IMG/VR virus record: IMGVR_UViG_3300027969_000044
Coordinates: 1-64,000 of that record
Reading direction: 5' to 3' (one strand)
From: a virus
DNA length: 64,000 bases
A program made the position numbers and the translations under genes. How positions within the stretch are numbered: position 1 is the first letter of the stretch; each line of letters starts with the position of its first letter. Shown in pieces: positions 51,158-58,352 of this stretch. The notes below the pieces were generated by a model, which was not told where the DNA came from, made no database searches, and saw only the letters and a list, made by a program, of their open reading frames with translations.

Positions 51158-54100
51158 ATGCTATTAAATGAATTTTTTAAAAGATCATTAACCGAGGGCG
51201 GAAATCTTGCCATTGGTCAAGATCAAGCGCAAAGCATTGATTTAAAAGTACACAACAGAGCTTTTATAGTTCCTATACTTACAAAACTATTATACGGAAT
51301 TAACGATGGGTTTGCCGCAGTTAATCAAAAGCCATTGTGGAATCCCGCCCTATTACAAAAGGGAGAATTCCTAAGCGGCTCTAGTTTACATTTCTTCAAC
51401 ACAAAGATTCCCGACGAGCAATTTGAAAAAGTTAAACCTAAAGTAGGCGACATTGACACACAAGTTGATAAGTTAATGGAGAAAGAACTAGAAGGATGGT
51501 TAAACTCTGTTAAGGGTAAACTTATTGGCGGAGGTAAGTTAATTGGCTTTGAGAGAGGCAACGAGCAATACAGTAGTCTATGGGAATTACAAGACCCTCC
51601 TATTAAAATACAAATTGACTTAGAGTTTGTTGCGTTTGACAAAGAAGAACCAACAGCATGGAGTAAATTTAGTCACTCAAGTGATTGGGAAGATATACAA
51701 GCAGGTGTCAAAGGTGTATTCCACAAATGGTTGATACAGTCATTTACAGATCTAACTACTCGTGATTTCTTATTGCGTAAACTAGTAGGTCGCGGCAAAG
51801 CCCGTGTTGAGCAAGATGTACCTGCCAATGACAACTTATTATCCTTTGCTGTTAGCAGTAAAGAAGGTGGCGGACTACGTCCTAAGTACGAGCCAGTGAC
51901 AGACGAAGCTGGACAGCCGTTAATTGTAGACGGGCTACCTGTTATGCGAGCATTGCCTCCTGCGGGATACGAACAAGACATTGGTAAGATATTTGCTCTA
52001 ATCTTTGGAGACAGAATTGATCCTAAGAAAGCAAAACAACTAAGCACTAAGTTTTGGTCATTTACTGGCTTGCTAGATGTAATGACACAGGTGTTAAGTC
52101 CTGAAGAACAACAACAAGTTGTACAGGCATTTATACATAAACTGTATGACAAGGGCGCACAAGGTCTTTATAAAAATGATCCAGAACGTGATGCCGAAGA
52201 AAAAGATGCCGCTATGGCCAAGATGCTTGAAGTATTAAAAATAGCGCCTCCTCCAGAACTAGCACAGATGAAGCAGTCATATCAAGCAAATTACAGAATG
52301 ACTACAAATGAAAGCCTGCGTGAAGCTGAAGAACCAGCACCAGTTAAGGCACAGCTACGCAAAGGTATGCCACACTTACACGATCTAAAGGCTCCTGATT
52401 TTTTAGACCTATTAGATGAGATTCACGACGGCAACGGTAACTTCAAGTTACAAAACGTTCCATTAAATGTCAAAGTAGACGGCTTTGGTGGACGATTTGG
52501 TAAAGATGCTAACGGTAAACCATTCATGGGTACTAGCCGAACAGAGCCACGTTACGAAGCCAGCTTTGTCAAGTATCATCAACAAAAGGGCACAACAGAT
52601 CCAGAGATCTTAGGTCGTGCTCAAATGTTTGACGACTTGTTTAAAGAAATGATGAACGCTATTAAACTAGTCGATGGCAAACTAGGCCCAGACTTTTTAA
52701 TCAACAAACAAGTAACTTGTGAAGTATTGTTCTTACCATTTGCTACACAAACTGACGAAGGTCGTTTAAAGTTTGTGGGCATTGAATACGATCAACTACC
52801 ACAAGGTGTACAACTGGCACTAGTTCCATTTCATGCTGTAGAAGCAGATAGTGGAGAGCCTGTTGAAGATCCAGAATTTATTGATAGCTTACTTGAAGTA
52901 GGTAATCAAGGTAGTGTTATGTTTATTAACAATAGACTAGCACAGAAAGAAGGACTTGACGTTACAGAAATTATCAATGTATTAGATAACATTGAAGAAC
53001 TAAAACAAATTGTATCTGATACAGCAGGCAAGCGTGACCGCGCTAGTCTACAGTTAAAGAAAGAAGTAGAAGAAAAACTACAACCTATTAAAGATCAATT
53101 AGAGCAAGCAATTATTAAAGATCCTAACATTATTGGAAAAGATATGTTAGGTAAAGACTATGAAGGCATTGTTATTAACAGTCGTCTCGGTCCTATCAAA
53201 ATTACCAGTCAAGAACAGCGTGATGTTATCAGTGCCAAGTTAGATGCTAAGAAAAATGCTCGCACAGAACGTCCCCGTGATAATCAAAACAAGACAGCAG
53301 TAGTTGCCATTGGTAGCTTTGTTGGACACAAGGGTCATCAAGAACTTTGGCAGTATACACAACAAGAAGCCCAAACACTGGGCGGCGATCCGTATTTGTT
53401 CATCGGTAATGCCGAAGGCAAAGACGATCCTATTCCTGTTCCCGACAAACTTAAAACATGGCACATGTTGTATCCGCAGTTTGCCAAAAACATCAGCGCG
53501 GTTACGCACGAAGGTGGAAGCATTATGCAGAAGATTAAACACGAGTTGATTAATCCTTTACCAGGCAAGCCTCCACGTTACGACAATATTGTTATTATGG
53601 TTGGCGAAGATCGTAAAGACTTACCGTTAGGTAAAGCTCTAATGAAAGCTGTTAATAAGTTTCCAGGATACGAGCACGTTAAAGTAGACTTAAAAGTTAC
53701 TCCACGTGGTCAAGGAGTAAGCGGCACTGCTCTTAGAAATATTCTAAAGACAGGCAACCCTAACCAACAATACACATTCTGGAATGACACATTTAACGGT
53801 GGCAAGTTTGGATCACAACAATTAACTCCAGAATGGATTAAACACCTAATGGATGTAACCAAGAAAGGTATGGGCATTACTACCCCTTCAGTTACAGCAC
53901 CAATTAAGAAACAGGAACAACCAACTATGGCTAAACCTCAACAACCAGTACAGCAACAGCAACCAGAGCAAGAGCCGTTAGCTGAAAGTATCCGTAGAGA
54001 AATTATGATTACTCGAGCAGAGATTGCTTGGCAGAAAGAATTGTCGGAAGCAAGGATGAGTGCTGCCGTTAAACTTCAACGAGCCTTTGATAGAGAGCGT

Positions 54101-55633
54101 TCTAAGAGTGACGCTAGTCGTCAACGTGCTGACGCGGCCAAGGCAGCGTTTGAGAAAGAGTGGAAAGCTAAACAAGAAAAAGAAAAGCAAGGTGTGGCAG
54201 AAGATTTAGAAACAGGACATGTGCAAATGCTTTTACATAAAGCATTACAGGCACGCAGAGAAGGCAAACCATTGCAAAGTGTAATGCGTAAAGAAGAAAT
54301 TGCATTATTATCTATGTTGCAAGGAAGTGGAAAACTACAAGGTATGGTTAAAAATAAAAGTGTAGGCGAGGCGCCAATTGAAATGGATCCTGCAGAACCA
54401 ATGAATCCTACAATCTACGGACATCAAGGAGTTAACTCTGCCGAATTAAAAACTCGCATGATGCGAGCTCAAGGACAATTAGCAGACCTGGCAAAGAGAG
54501 CACAAAACGCTAGCCCAATTGAATGGGAAATAATTACACGTAATTTTAAAGAGTTGTCAATGAACATTGAACAGATTCGTCACGCACTAGAAGAACTAGC
54601 TAAAGTTCGCAAGCGTGGTGGGATTCGATCTAGAGGCATTGATAAAAATATTGGTGAGCAAGGTGTGGCGGAAGGCTTATTAGACCCTTCTAAAAGAACT
54701 CAGCTTATTCGTTTCCTAGCAAAGAAAATGGATTGGGAAGTTAACTATCTCGAACTTGCTACTGATCATGAACTTATCAAATGGTACAAAAAAGTACAAG
54801 CCGGTCAAGATCCAATGAAGGAAGATTCGGTAAATGAATTAGTTGGTTATAAAAGCGATAAAAATTATCTAGCGGTAGGTACCCATAAACGATACGATGT
54901 ATATGTGGGTAAAAAGAAGTTTAATAATTTATACTTTATTGCAATTGCAGAAAATCCAAGAACATTAGATGCTAAATTTAAAGCCAAGGGCAATACTCCA
55001 CAAGAGGCAGTAAATAATTTAAAATTAGAAATTGATAAAGAAATTGATGTTGCTACCAAAGTTAGTGGTGCGGCTATATTAGATTTTAATGTAGATTTTG
55101 TAAAAGAAATATTAGAAATGAGTATTGATACGTTTTACGCTAAAATTATTTCAGGTCCTAAATTAGTAATAGCAGGTAGAGAAATGATGGAATACCCTGA
55201 TATTATGAAAAGTGAAGGGTTTAAACCTAGTACCATTAGAACTTACAAAGGCGGAGAAGGTACTACTAAACTACCCGGAGTACCATTAAGCGCCGGAGCG
55301 GCTGCGGCTGCAAGTCTTATTGCCAACGGTAGATATGTATTAGGCGCAGAAACTACAGATAAAGACGGTAACAGAGTATTCAATTTAGAATTTGATAGCG
55401 TTGTTCAAGCATCAAACGATAAAATGAGATTAAGAGCACCTGCGGTTACTGTAGGAACTAATAGATCACAAGGTGTTGCGGAGGCCGGTAAGATTAAGGG
55501 CGCTGACGGTAAAGCCTGTTGGAAAGGTTATAAGTACGCAGGTACTAAGAACGGTAAAGACAAGTGTGTTCCAGTTAGCGAAGATGCGGAACAACTAATG
55601 GCAGGTTTTATTAAGTTGTTGGAATCAAAGTAA
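51158..55633 (+). CDS. Multidomain ligase/nucleotidylyltransferase, probable polyprotein
   Basis: This 1491-residue protein has several parts. The N-terminus MLLNEFFKRSLTE is capsid-targeting-like. A domain of about 330 residues is unassigned. A covalent nucleotidyltransferase (ligase) domain follows, with K439-V-D-G (PLNVKVDGFGGRFG), TCEVLFLPFA, E669-GIVI (YEGIVINSRLG) and K681 (PIKITS). A cytidylyltransferase-type domain has H724-K-G-H (GSFVGHKGHQEL), VGEDRK and VSGTALRNIL. The C-terminal 550 residues are strung with LAE or QGVAE sites (E943, E1015, E1172, E1442) between helical modules, ending in KACWKGYKYAGTKNGKDKC. Head-protease cutting is inferred. It may act as an injected repair or NAD-type enzyme. 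Confidence 0.75.
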   Translation: MLLNEFFKRSLTEGGNLAIGQDQAQSIDLKVHNRAFIVPILTKLLYGINDGFAAVNQKPLWNPALLQKGEFLSGSSLHFFNTKIPDEQFEKVKPKVGDIDTQVDKLMEKELEGWLNSVKGKLIGGGKLIGFERGNEQYSSLWELQDPPIKIQIDLEFVAFDKEEPTAWSKFSHSSDWEDIQAGVKGVFHKWLIQSFTDLTTRDFLLRKLVGRGKARVEQDVPANDNLLSFAVSSKEGGGLRPKYEPVTDEAGQPLIVDGLPVMRALPPAGYEQDIGKIFALIFGDRIDPKKAKQLSTKFWSFTGLLDVMTQVLSPEEQQQVVQAFIHKLYDKGAQGLYKNDPERDAEEKDAAMAKMLEVLKIAPPPELAQMKQSYQANYRMTTNESLREAEEPAPVKAQLRKGMPHLHDLKAPDFLDLLDEIHDGNGNFKLQNVPLNVKVDGFGGRFGKDANGKPFMGTSRTEPRYEASFVKYHQQKGTTDPEILGRAQMFDDLFKEMMNAIKLVDGKLGPDFLINKQVTCEVLFLPFATQTDEGRLKFVGIEYDQLPQGVQLALVPFHAVEADSGEPVEDPEFIDSLLEVGNQGSVMFINNRLAQKEGLDVTEIINVLDNIEELKQIVSDTAGKRDRASLQLKKEVEEKLQPIKDQLEQAIIKDPNIIGKDMLGKDYEGIVINSRLGPIKITSQEQRDVISAKLDAKKNARTERPRDNQNKTAVVAIGSFVGHKGHQELWQYTQQEAQTLGGDPYLFIGNAEGKDDPIPVPDKLKTWHMLYPQFAKNISAVTHEGGSIMQKIKHELINPLPGKPPRYDNIVIMVGEDRKDLPLGKALMKAVNKFPGYEHVKVDLKVTPRGQGVSGTALRNILKTGNPNQQYTFWNDTFNGGKFGSQQLTPEWIKHLMDVTKKGMGITTPSVTAPIKKQEQPTMAKPQQPVQQQQPEQEPLAESIRREIMITRAEIAWQKELSEARMSAAVKLQRAFDRERSKSDASRQRADAAKAAFEKEWKAKQEKEKQGVAEDLETGHVQMLLHKALQARREGKPLQSVMRKEEIALLSMLQGSGKLQGMVKNKSVGEAPIEMDPAEPMNPTIYGHQGVNSAELKTRMMRAQGQLADLAKRAQNASPIEWEIITRNFKELSMNIEQIRHALEELAKVRKRGGIRSRGIDKNIGEQGVAEGLLDPSKRTQLIRFLAKKMDWEVNYLELATDHELIKWYKKVQAGQDPMKEDSVNELVGYKSDKNYLAVGTHKRYDVYVGKKKFNNLYFIAIAENPRTLDAKFKAKGNTPQEAVNNLKLEIDKEIDVATKVSGAAILDFNVDFVKEILEMSIDTFYAKIISGPKLVIAGREMMEYPDIMKSEGFKPSTIRTYKGGEGTTKLPGVPLSAGAAAAASLIANGRYVLGAETTDKDGNRVFNLEFDSVVQASNDKMRLRAPAVTVGTNRSQGVAEAGKIKGADGKACWKGYKYAGTKNGKDKCVPVSEDAEQLMAGFIKLLESK

Positions 55634-56040
55634 TGCTATTAACACAGCTATTTGAATCAGCAACTAATGACGCAACCCTAATGGATATGTTGCCTACGTT
55701 CTTACCTTTAGCTTTAGAAATTTTAGAATTACGCAACGTGCCTAATATTAAATTAGAAAAGTTTATTGACGACGAAGTACAACCTACATTTGGTAAATTT
55801 GTCAGTGATGAGAACATAATTTACTTAGGAATTGCCAACAGACACCCTGTAGATATTTTACGTACACTGGCACACGAAATGGTACATTATAAACAAAACA
55901 TAGAGCACGATCTAGATAGCGAATCAGGTCGCACAGGAAGTCCTCAAGAAAATCAAGCACATGAAATTGCCGGAGTTATTATGCGAGAGTTTAATAAAGC
56001 AAATCCAGAATTCCTAAAAGCTAGGCCATTAGAGTTTTAA
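55633..56040 (+). CDS. Small HExxH metallopeptidase-like protein
   Basis: The protein has 135 residues. H81-E-M-V-H85 (TLAHEMVHYKQNIEHDL) is a zincin motif, and HEIAGVIMREF (H110, E111) follows at a distance suited to a third ligand. The N-terminus MLLTQLFE|SAT has an L-x-E site as in T4 capsid-targeting peptides. If so, it is packaged in the head and delivered with the DNA. A structural HExxH without activity cannot be excluded. The stop/start overlap with the preceding gene is one base. Confidence 0.75.
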   Translation: MLLTQLFESATNDATLMDMLPTFLPLALEILELRNVPNIKLEKFIDDEVQPTFGKFVSDENIIYLGIANRHPVDILRTLAHEMVHYKQNIEHDLDSESGRTGSPQENQAHEIAGVIMREFNKANPEFLKARPLEF

Positions 56041-56046
56041 TAAATA
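56040..56046 (+). promoter_or_regulatory. Late-type box 5 nt before ATG
   Basis: ATAAATA (56040-56046) begins at the last base of the peptidase stop codon. The next ATG is at 56052, with only CCCAT between. No Shine-Dalgarno lies close by, so a leaderless late transcript is predicted. Confidence 0.55.
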
Positions 56047-56051
56047 CCCAT

Positions 56052-56435
56052 ATGAGAGCAAACGAATTTATTTCTGAAAATCGCAAAGCAGGCAAAGTAA
56101 AGAAACGTGCCGCGGCTGTACAGCAAGGCATTAGAAAGTCTCGCGATGTTGGCGGATATGATCGTGTAAATCACATGAATCGTTTGTGGATGGCAACTGC
56201 TATGGCAGACGGCCAAAGTAAAAAAGGTGTAGATATGGATAGTTACAGTTGGATGGAAAAATACAACACACAACATCCATATACACAAGAAGAATACAAT
56301 ATGTTCAGGCAAGCAGAAAATACTGTCCCAACGGATAGTAAAGAAGTTACACCATGGACAAAGAGTGTAGAGCCAGAAGATACTTATAAAGTAAGTCCGT
56401 CCTCTACATGGAATGTTAAGAAGAAAAAGAAATGA
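56052..56435 (+). CDS. Probable internal head protein, basic
   Basis: This 127-residue basic protein starts MRANEFISE|NRKAGKVKK. I-S-E at residues 7-9 fits the T4 gp21 cleavage rule (L/I-x-E), and the remaining body is Lys/Arg-rich (KKRAAAVQQGIRKSRDVGGY, later SSTWNVKKKKK). T4 internal proteins IPI-IPIII have this design: a short targeting peptide and a basic packaged body. No enzyme motif is seen. It overlaps the next gene by four bases. Confidence 0.65.
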   Translation: MRANEFISENRKAGKVKKRAAAVQQGIRKSRDVGGYDRVNHMNRLWMATAMADGQSKKGVDMDSYSWMEKYNTQHPYTQEEYNMFRQAENTVPTDSKEVTPWTKSVEPEDTYKVSPSSTWNVKKKKK

Positions 56436-56608
56436 AGATTAGAGAATTATTAGAAGCGGCAAGTAGCGGAGCAACTGGCTCCGGTTCTATTGCGACCGTA
56501 ACTAATCCTGGTGGGAAACCAGCTAGTCAAGTAGGATCTCTGTTTGGTGGTACTTACGGAGAATCTAAAAAAACTAAACCTAAAAAATTTATTAAGAGAC
56601 CGCAATGA
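56432..56608 (+). CDS. Short probable internal head protein
   Basis: This 58-residue frame has MKIRELLE|AASSGATGSGSI at the start, with L-L-E at residues 6-8 as a head-protease type site, a Gly/Ser-rich middle and a basic tail (KKTKPKKFIKRP). I recognise the MKIRxLLEAAS-GAT pattern as frequent in marine T4-like phages. It is framed by four-base overlaps on both sides. Confidence 0.7.
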   Translation: MKIRELLEAASSGATGSGSIATVTNPGGKPASQVGSLFGGTYGESKKTKPKKFIKRPQ

Positions 56609-57645
56609 CTAAAAAAATAAAAGAAATTAGTACAGGTGACTATTACTCTAAAGCACACAAGGGGAAAATTTCTGCAGCATCTAAAATGATGTTTGCTGAT
56701 CCTGCTAAGCCAGAAGTACAAAAAGCAATGCGTGACTTTAAGAATAGAGACGCAGGAATGAAACGTGTTTCAGCAAGAAATCAAAAAGCCAGACAGACAA
56801 CTGCTGATAAGAACCGTCAGGGTGCCCTTGCAGCCGATAAAGAAAATCTTCCAGCGTTAATGGCACAGTTTCAAAAGCTAAGAGGTCAGTATGATCCTAA
56901 TTTTGAATACAGTGACGATCACAGTTTTTGGTCAAAGCAAAAAGATATCCAGCAACAATTAAGTGCGTTACAAAAACGTATTAACGATGCTGGTGGAAAA
57001 GTATCAGAGGGAACTAATCCCGAGTATGACGACGAAGCAGGTATGTCTGATAATAATCTAGAAACACTGAGAAGAACAATCGACGGCATAGATGGTTTGA
57101 TTAAGCCCGGTGATAATTTACCAGAATGGTGTCAGGAAAAAATTGCTGTTGCCAAATCTATGTTAGTAGCAGTATGGGACTACATGCAGTCCGAACAGGA
57201 AAGAGGCGCAATGGAAGGTGTTGGCGATTTAGGATATGACGCACAATCTTTAATAATGAAACTGCGACGAGATGTTGAAGAAAAAAGATTACAACCAACT
57301 CCGCAAGCAGTATTAGCGGCCGCATCAGAATTAGCAGGAGATATGAAATTTGCTCCTCAACTACTAGTTCAACAAGTCTTGGGCAAGGGTGTAGCAGAAG
57401 GCGGTGTTAAAGAATGGAAAAAGGGAGTCAAGGCTCCGGTTAAACCACGTAACTTTGTAGCCAAAAATGCGTCAACTGGCGGTGCTGGCGCACATAAAGA
57501 TAAAAAGAAAGATGCTAAACAAGGAAAAGCCAAGCATAAAAAAACTCCAGAGTTAGCCGAAACAGCAACATATGATCGTAGATTAAATGTATTATTAGAA
57601 GCGAAAATGCTAACTAGCCAAATTAGAGATTATAGAAAGAAATAA
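56605..57645 (+). CDS. Probable internal head protein with GVAE/LAE sites
   Basis: This 346-residue, highly charged helical protein (NQKARQTTADKNRQGALAAD; LMAQFQKLRGQYDPNFEYSD) has cleavage-like sites GKGVAE|GG (E265) and PELAE|TAT (E319), the same strings as in the 1491-residue protein. Between them lies a basic module (KPRNFVAKNASTGGAGAHKD, then KKKDAKQGKAKHKK) that I recall from other marine phage proteins. The end, NVLLEAKMLTSQIRDYRKK, resembles the N-terminal targeting type. It is probably packaged and cut during head maturation. Confidence 0.65.
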   Translation: MTKKIKEISTGDYYSKAHKGKISAASKMMFADPAKPEVQKAMRDFKNRDAGMKRVSARNQKARQTTADKNRQGALAADKENLPALMAQFQKLRGQYDPNFEYSDDHSFWSKQKDIQQQLSALQKRINDAGGKVSEGTNPEYDDEAGMSDNNLETLRRTIDGIDGLIKPGDNLPEWCQEKIAVAKSMLVAVWDYMQSEQERGAMEGVGDLGYDAQSLIMKLRRDVEEKRLQPTPQAVLAAASELAGDMKFAPQLLVQQVLGKGVAEGGVKEWKKGVKAPVKPRNFVAKNASTGGAGAHKDKKKDAKQGKAKHKKTPELAETATYDRRLNVLLEAKMLTSQIRDYRKK

Positions 57646-57657
57646 ATCATAAAAGAC

Positions 57658-57701
57658 TTGACTTCTCCTGTGTACATCTATATACTATAGAACACAGGAG
57701 A
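57658..57701 (+). promoter_or_regulatory. Sigma-70 promoter within a 10-bp inverted repeat covering the RBS
   Basis: TTGACT (57658-57663), a 17-base spacer and TATACT (57681-57686) form the promoter. TCTCCTGTGT (57664-57673) and ACACAGGAGA (57692-57701) are perfect arms; the right one contains the ribosome site AGGAG. The start near 57693 removes the left arm from the local transcript, so only read-through RNA can fold. Confidence 0.8.
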
Positions 57702-57707
57702 TTTTTT

Positions 57708-57977
57708 ATGAGCAAAGCATTTGGCGCCCCAGAACAAGCAAAGATTAAACAGATTGTTTCAGAGGGCATGACAGTTATGCAAGAAATTCAAGACCTAACA
57801 GAAGGCTTGAACGAAACAATTAAAGCTGTCGCAGAAGAACTAGAAGTTAAACCTAGCGTGATCAAAAAAGCGATTAAAATTGCGCTTAAAGATCAATGGG
57901 ATCAAGTATTCCGCGAGTTTGACGATTTGGAAACTATTGTTGATATTAGTGGTCATAGCTTCCGCAAGGAAGATTAA
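57708..57977 (+). CDS. dsbA: DsbA-like dsDNA-binding protein
   Basis: This 89-residue acidic helical protein (EIQDLTEGLNETIKAVAEEL, then VKPSVIKKAIKIALKDQWDQ) follows the pattern of T4 DsbA, a small double-strand DNA-binding protein that aids late promoter use. It has the same length, the same helix-turn-helix-like KPSVIKKAIK centre and an acidic end (FDDLETIVDIS). The assignment is by resemblance to annotated marine phage homologues. This DsbA is not the bacterial disulfide enzyme. Confidence 0.6.
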   Translation: MSKAFGAPEQAKIKQIVSEGMTVMQEIQDLTEGLNETIKAVAEELEVKPSVIKKAIKIALKDQWDQVFREFDDLETIVDISGHSFRKED

Positions 57978-58273
57978 TGTTAGGAACAATCTTTGAACCA
58001 ACTATACAGTGGATAAAAGATGATTGGAGTTCTAATAAGCCTCGCTTTATTATTGAGCTCCTTGCTTGGGCTGTGTCTATTGGCTGTAGTATCACAATGG
58101 CAGTCACAGTCCCTAATCCTCCTCTTCTCGTATTATATCCTATCTGGATTAGTGGCTGTGCTATGTATGCTTGGGCTTCATGGACTAGGAAGAGCTTCGG
58201 TATGCTGGCTAATTACATCTTGCTAACAACCATTGACACAATCGGACTCATGAGAATGTTGTTCTGGCAATAA
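57977..58273 (+). CDS. Conserved membrane protein next to DNA polymerase
   Basis: This 98-residue protein has IQWIKDDWSSNKPRF at the start, then three likely membrane helices (about 24-44, 48-68 and 76-95), ending LMRMLFWQ. I know near-identical patterns (WIxDDWSxxPxRF, YPIWIxGCxMYAW, FGMLANYxLLTTID) from T4-like cyanophages, without function. Proximity to gp43 hints at membrane-linked replication only weakly. Confidence 0.7.
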   Translation: MLGTIFEPTIQWIKDDWSSNKPRFIIELLAWAVSIGCSITMAVTVPNPPLLVLYPIWISGCAMYAWASWTRKSFGMLANYILLTTIDTIGLMRMLFWQ

Positions 58274-58279
58274 TAAATA
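58273..58279 (+). promoter_or_regulatory. Late-type box upstream of gp43
   Basis: ATAAATA at 58273-58279 begins at the last base of the preceding stop. The gene 43 ATG at 58353 is 73 bases downstream, with TAGGAGAGA (58342-58350) as ribosome site. The leader contains GCCGGC (58327-58332). A late-type box is unexpected for a polymerase gene, so this could be chance. Confidence 0.3.
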
Positions 58280-58352
58280 ATATTGAGAAAGGTTCAGTCA
58301 GCCACAAATGACTAAGATAGAAGGTTGCCGGCCATAAGCGGTAGGAGAGATT

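Noticed and set aside
58273-58352. Possible riboswitch or structured RNA in the 80-base leader of gene 43
   Set aside because: Only a short GCCGGC palindrome and a good ribosome site are visible; no known riboswitch core can be recognised, and T4 RegA-type control cannot be judged from one sequence.
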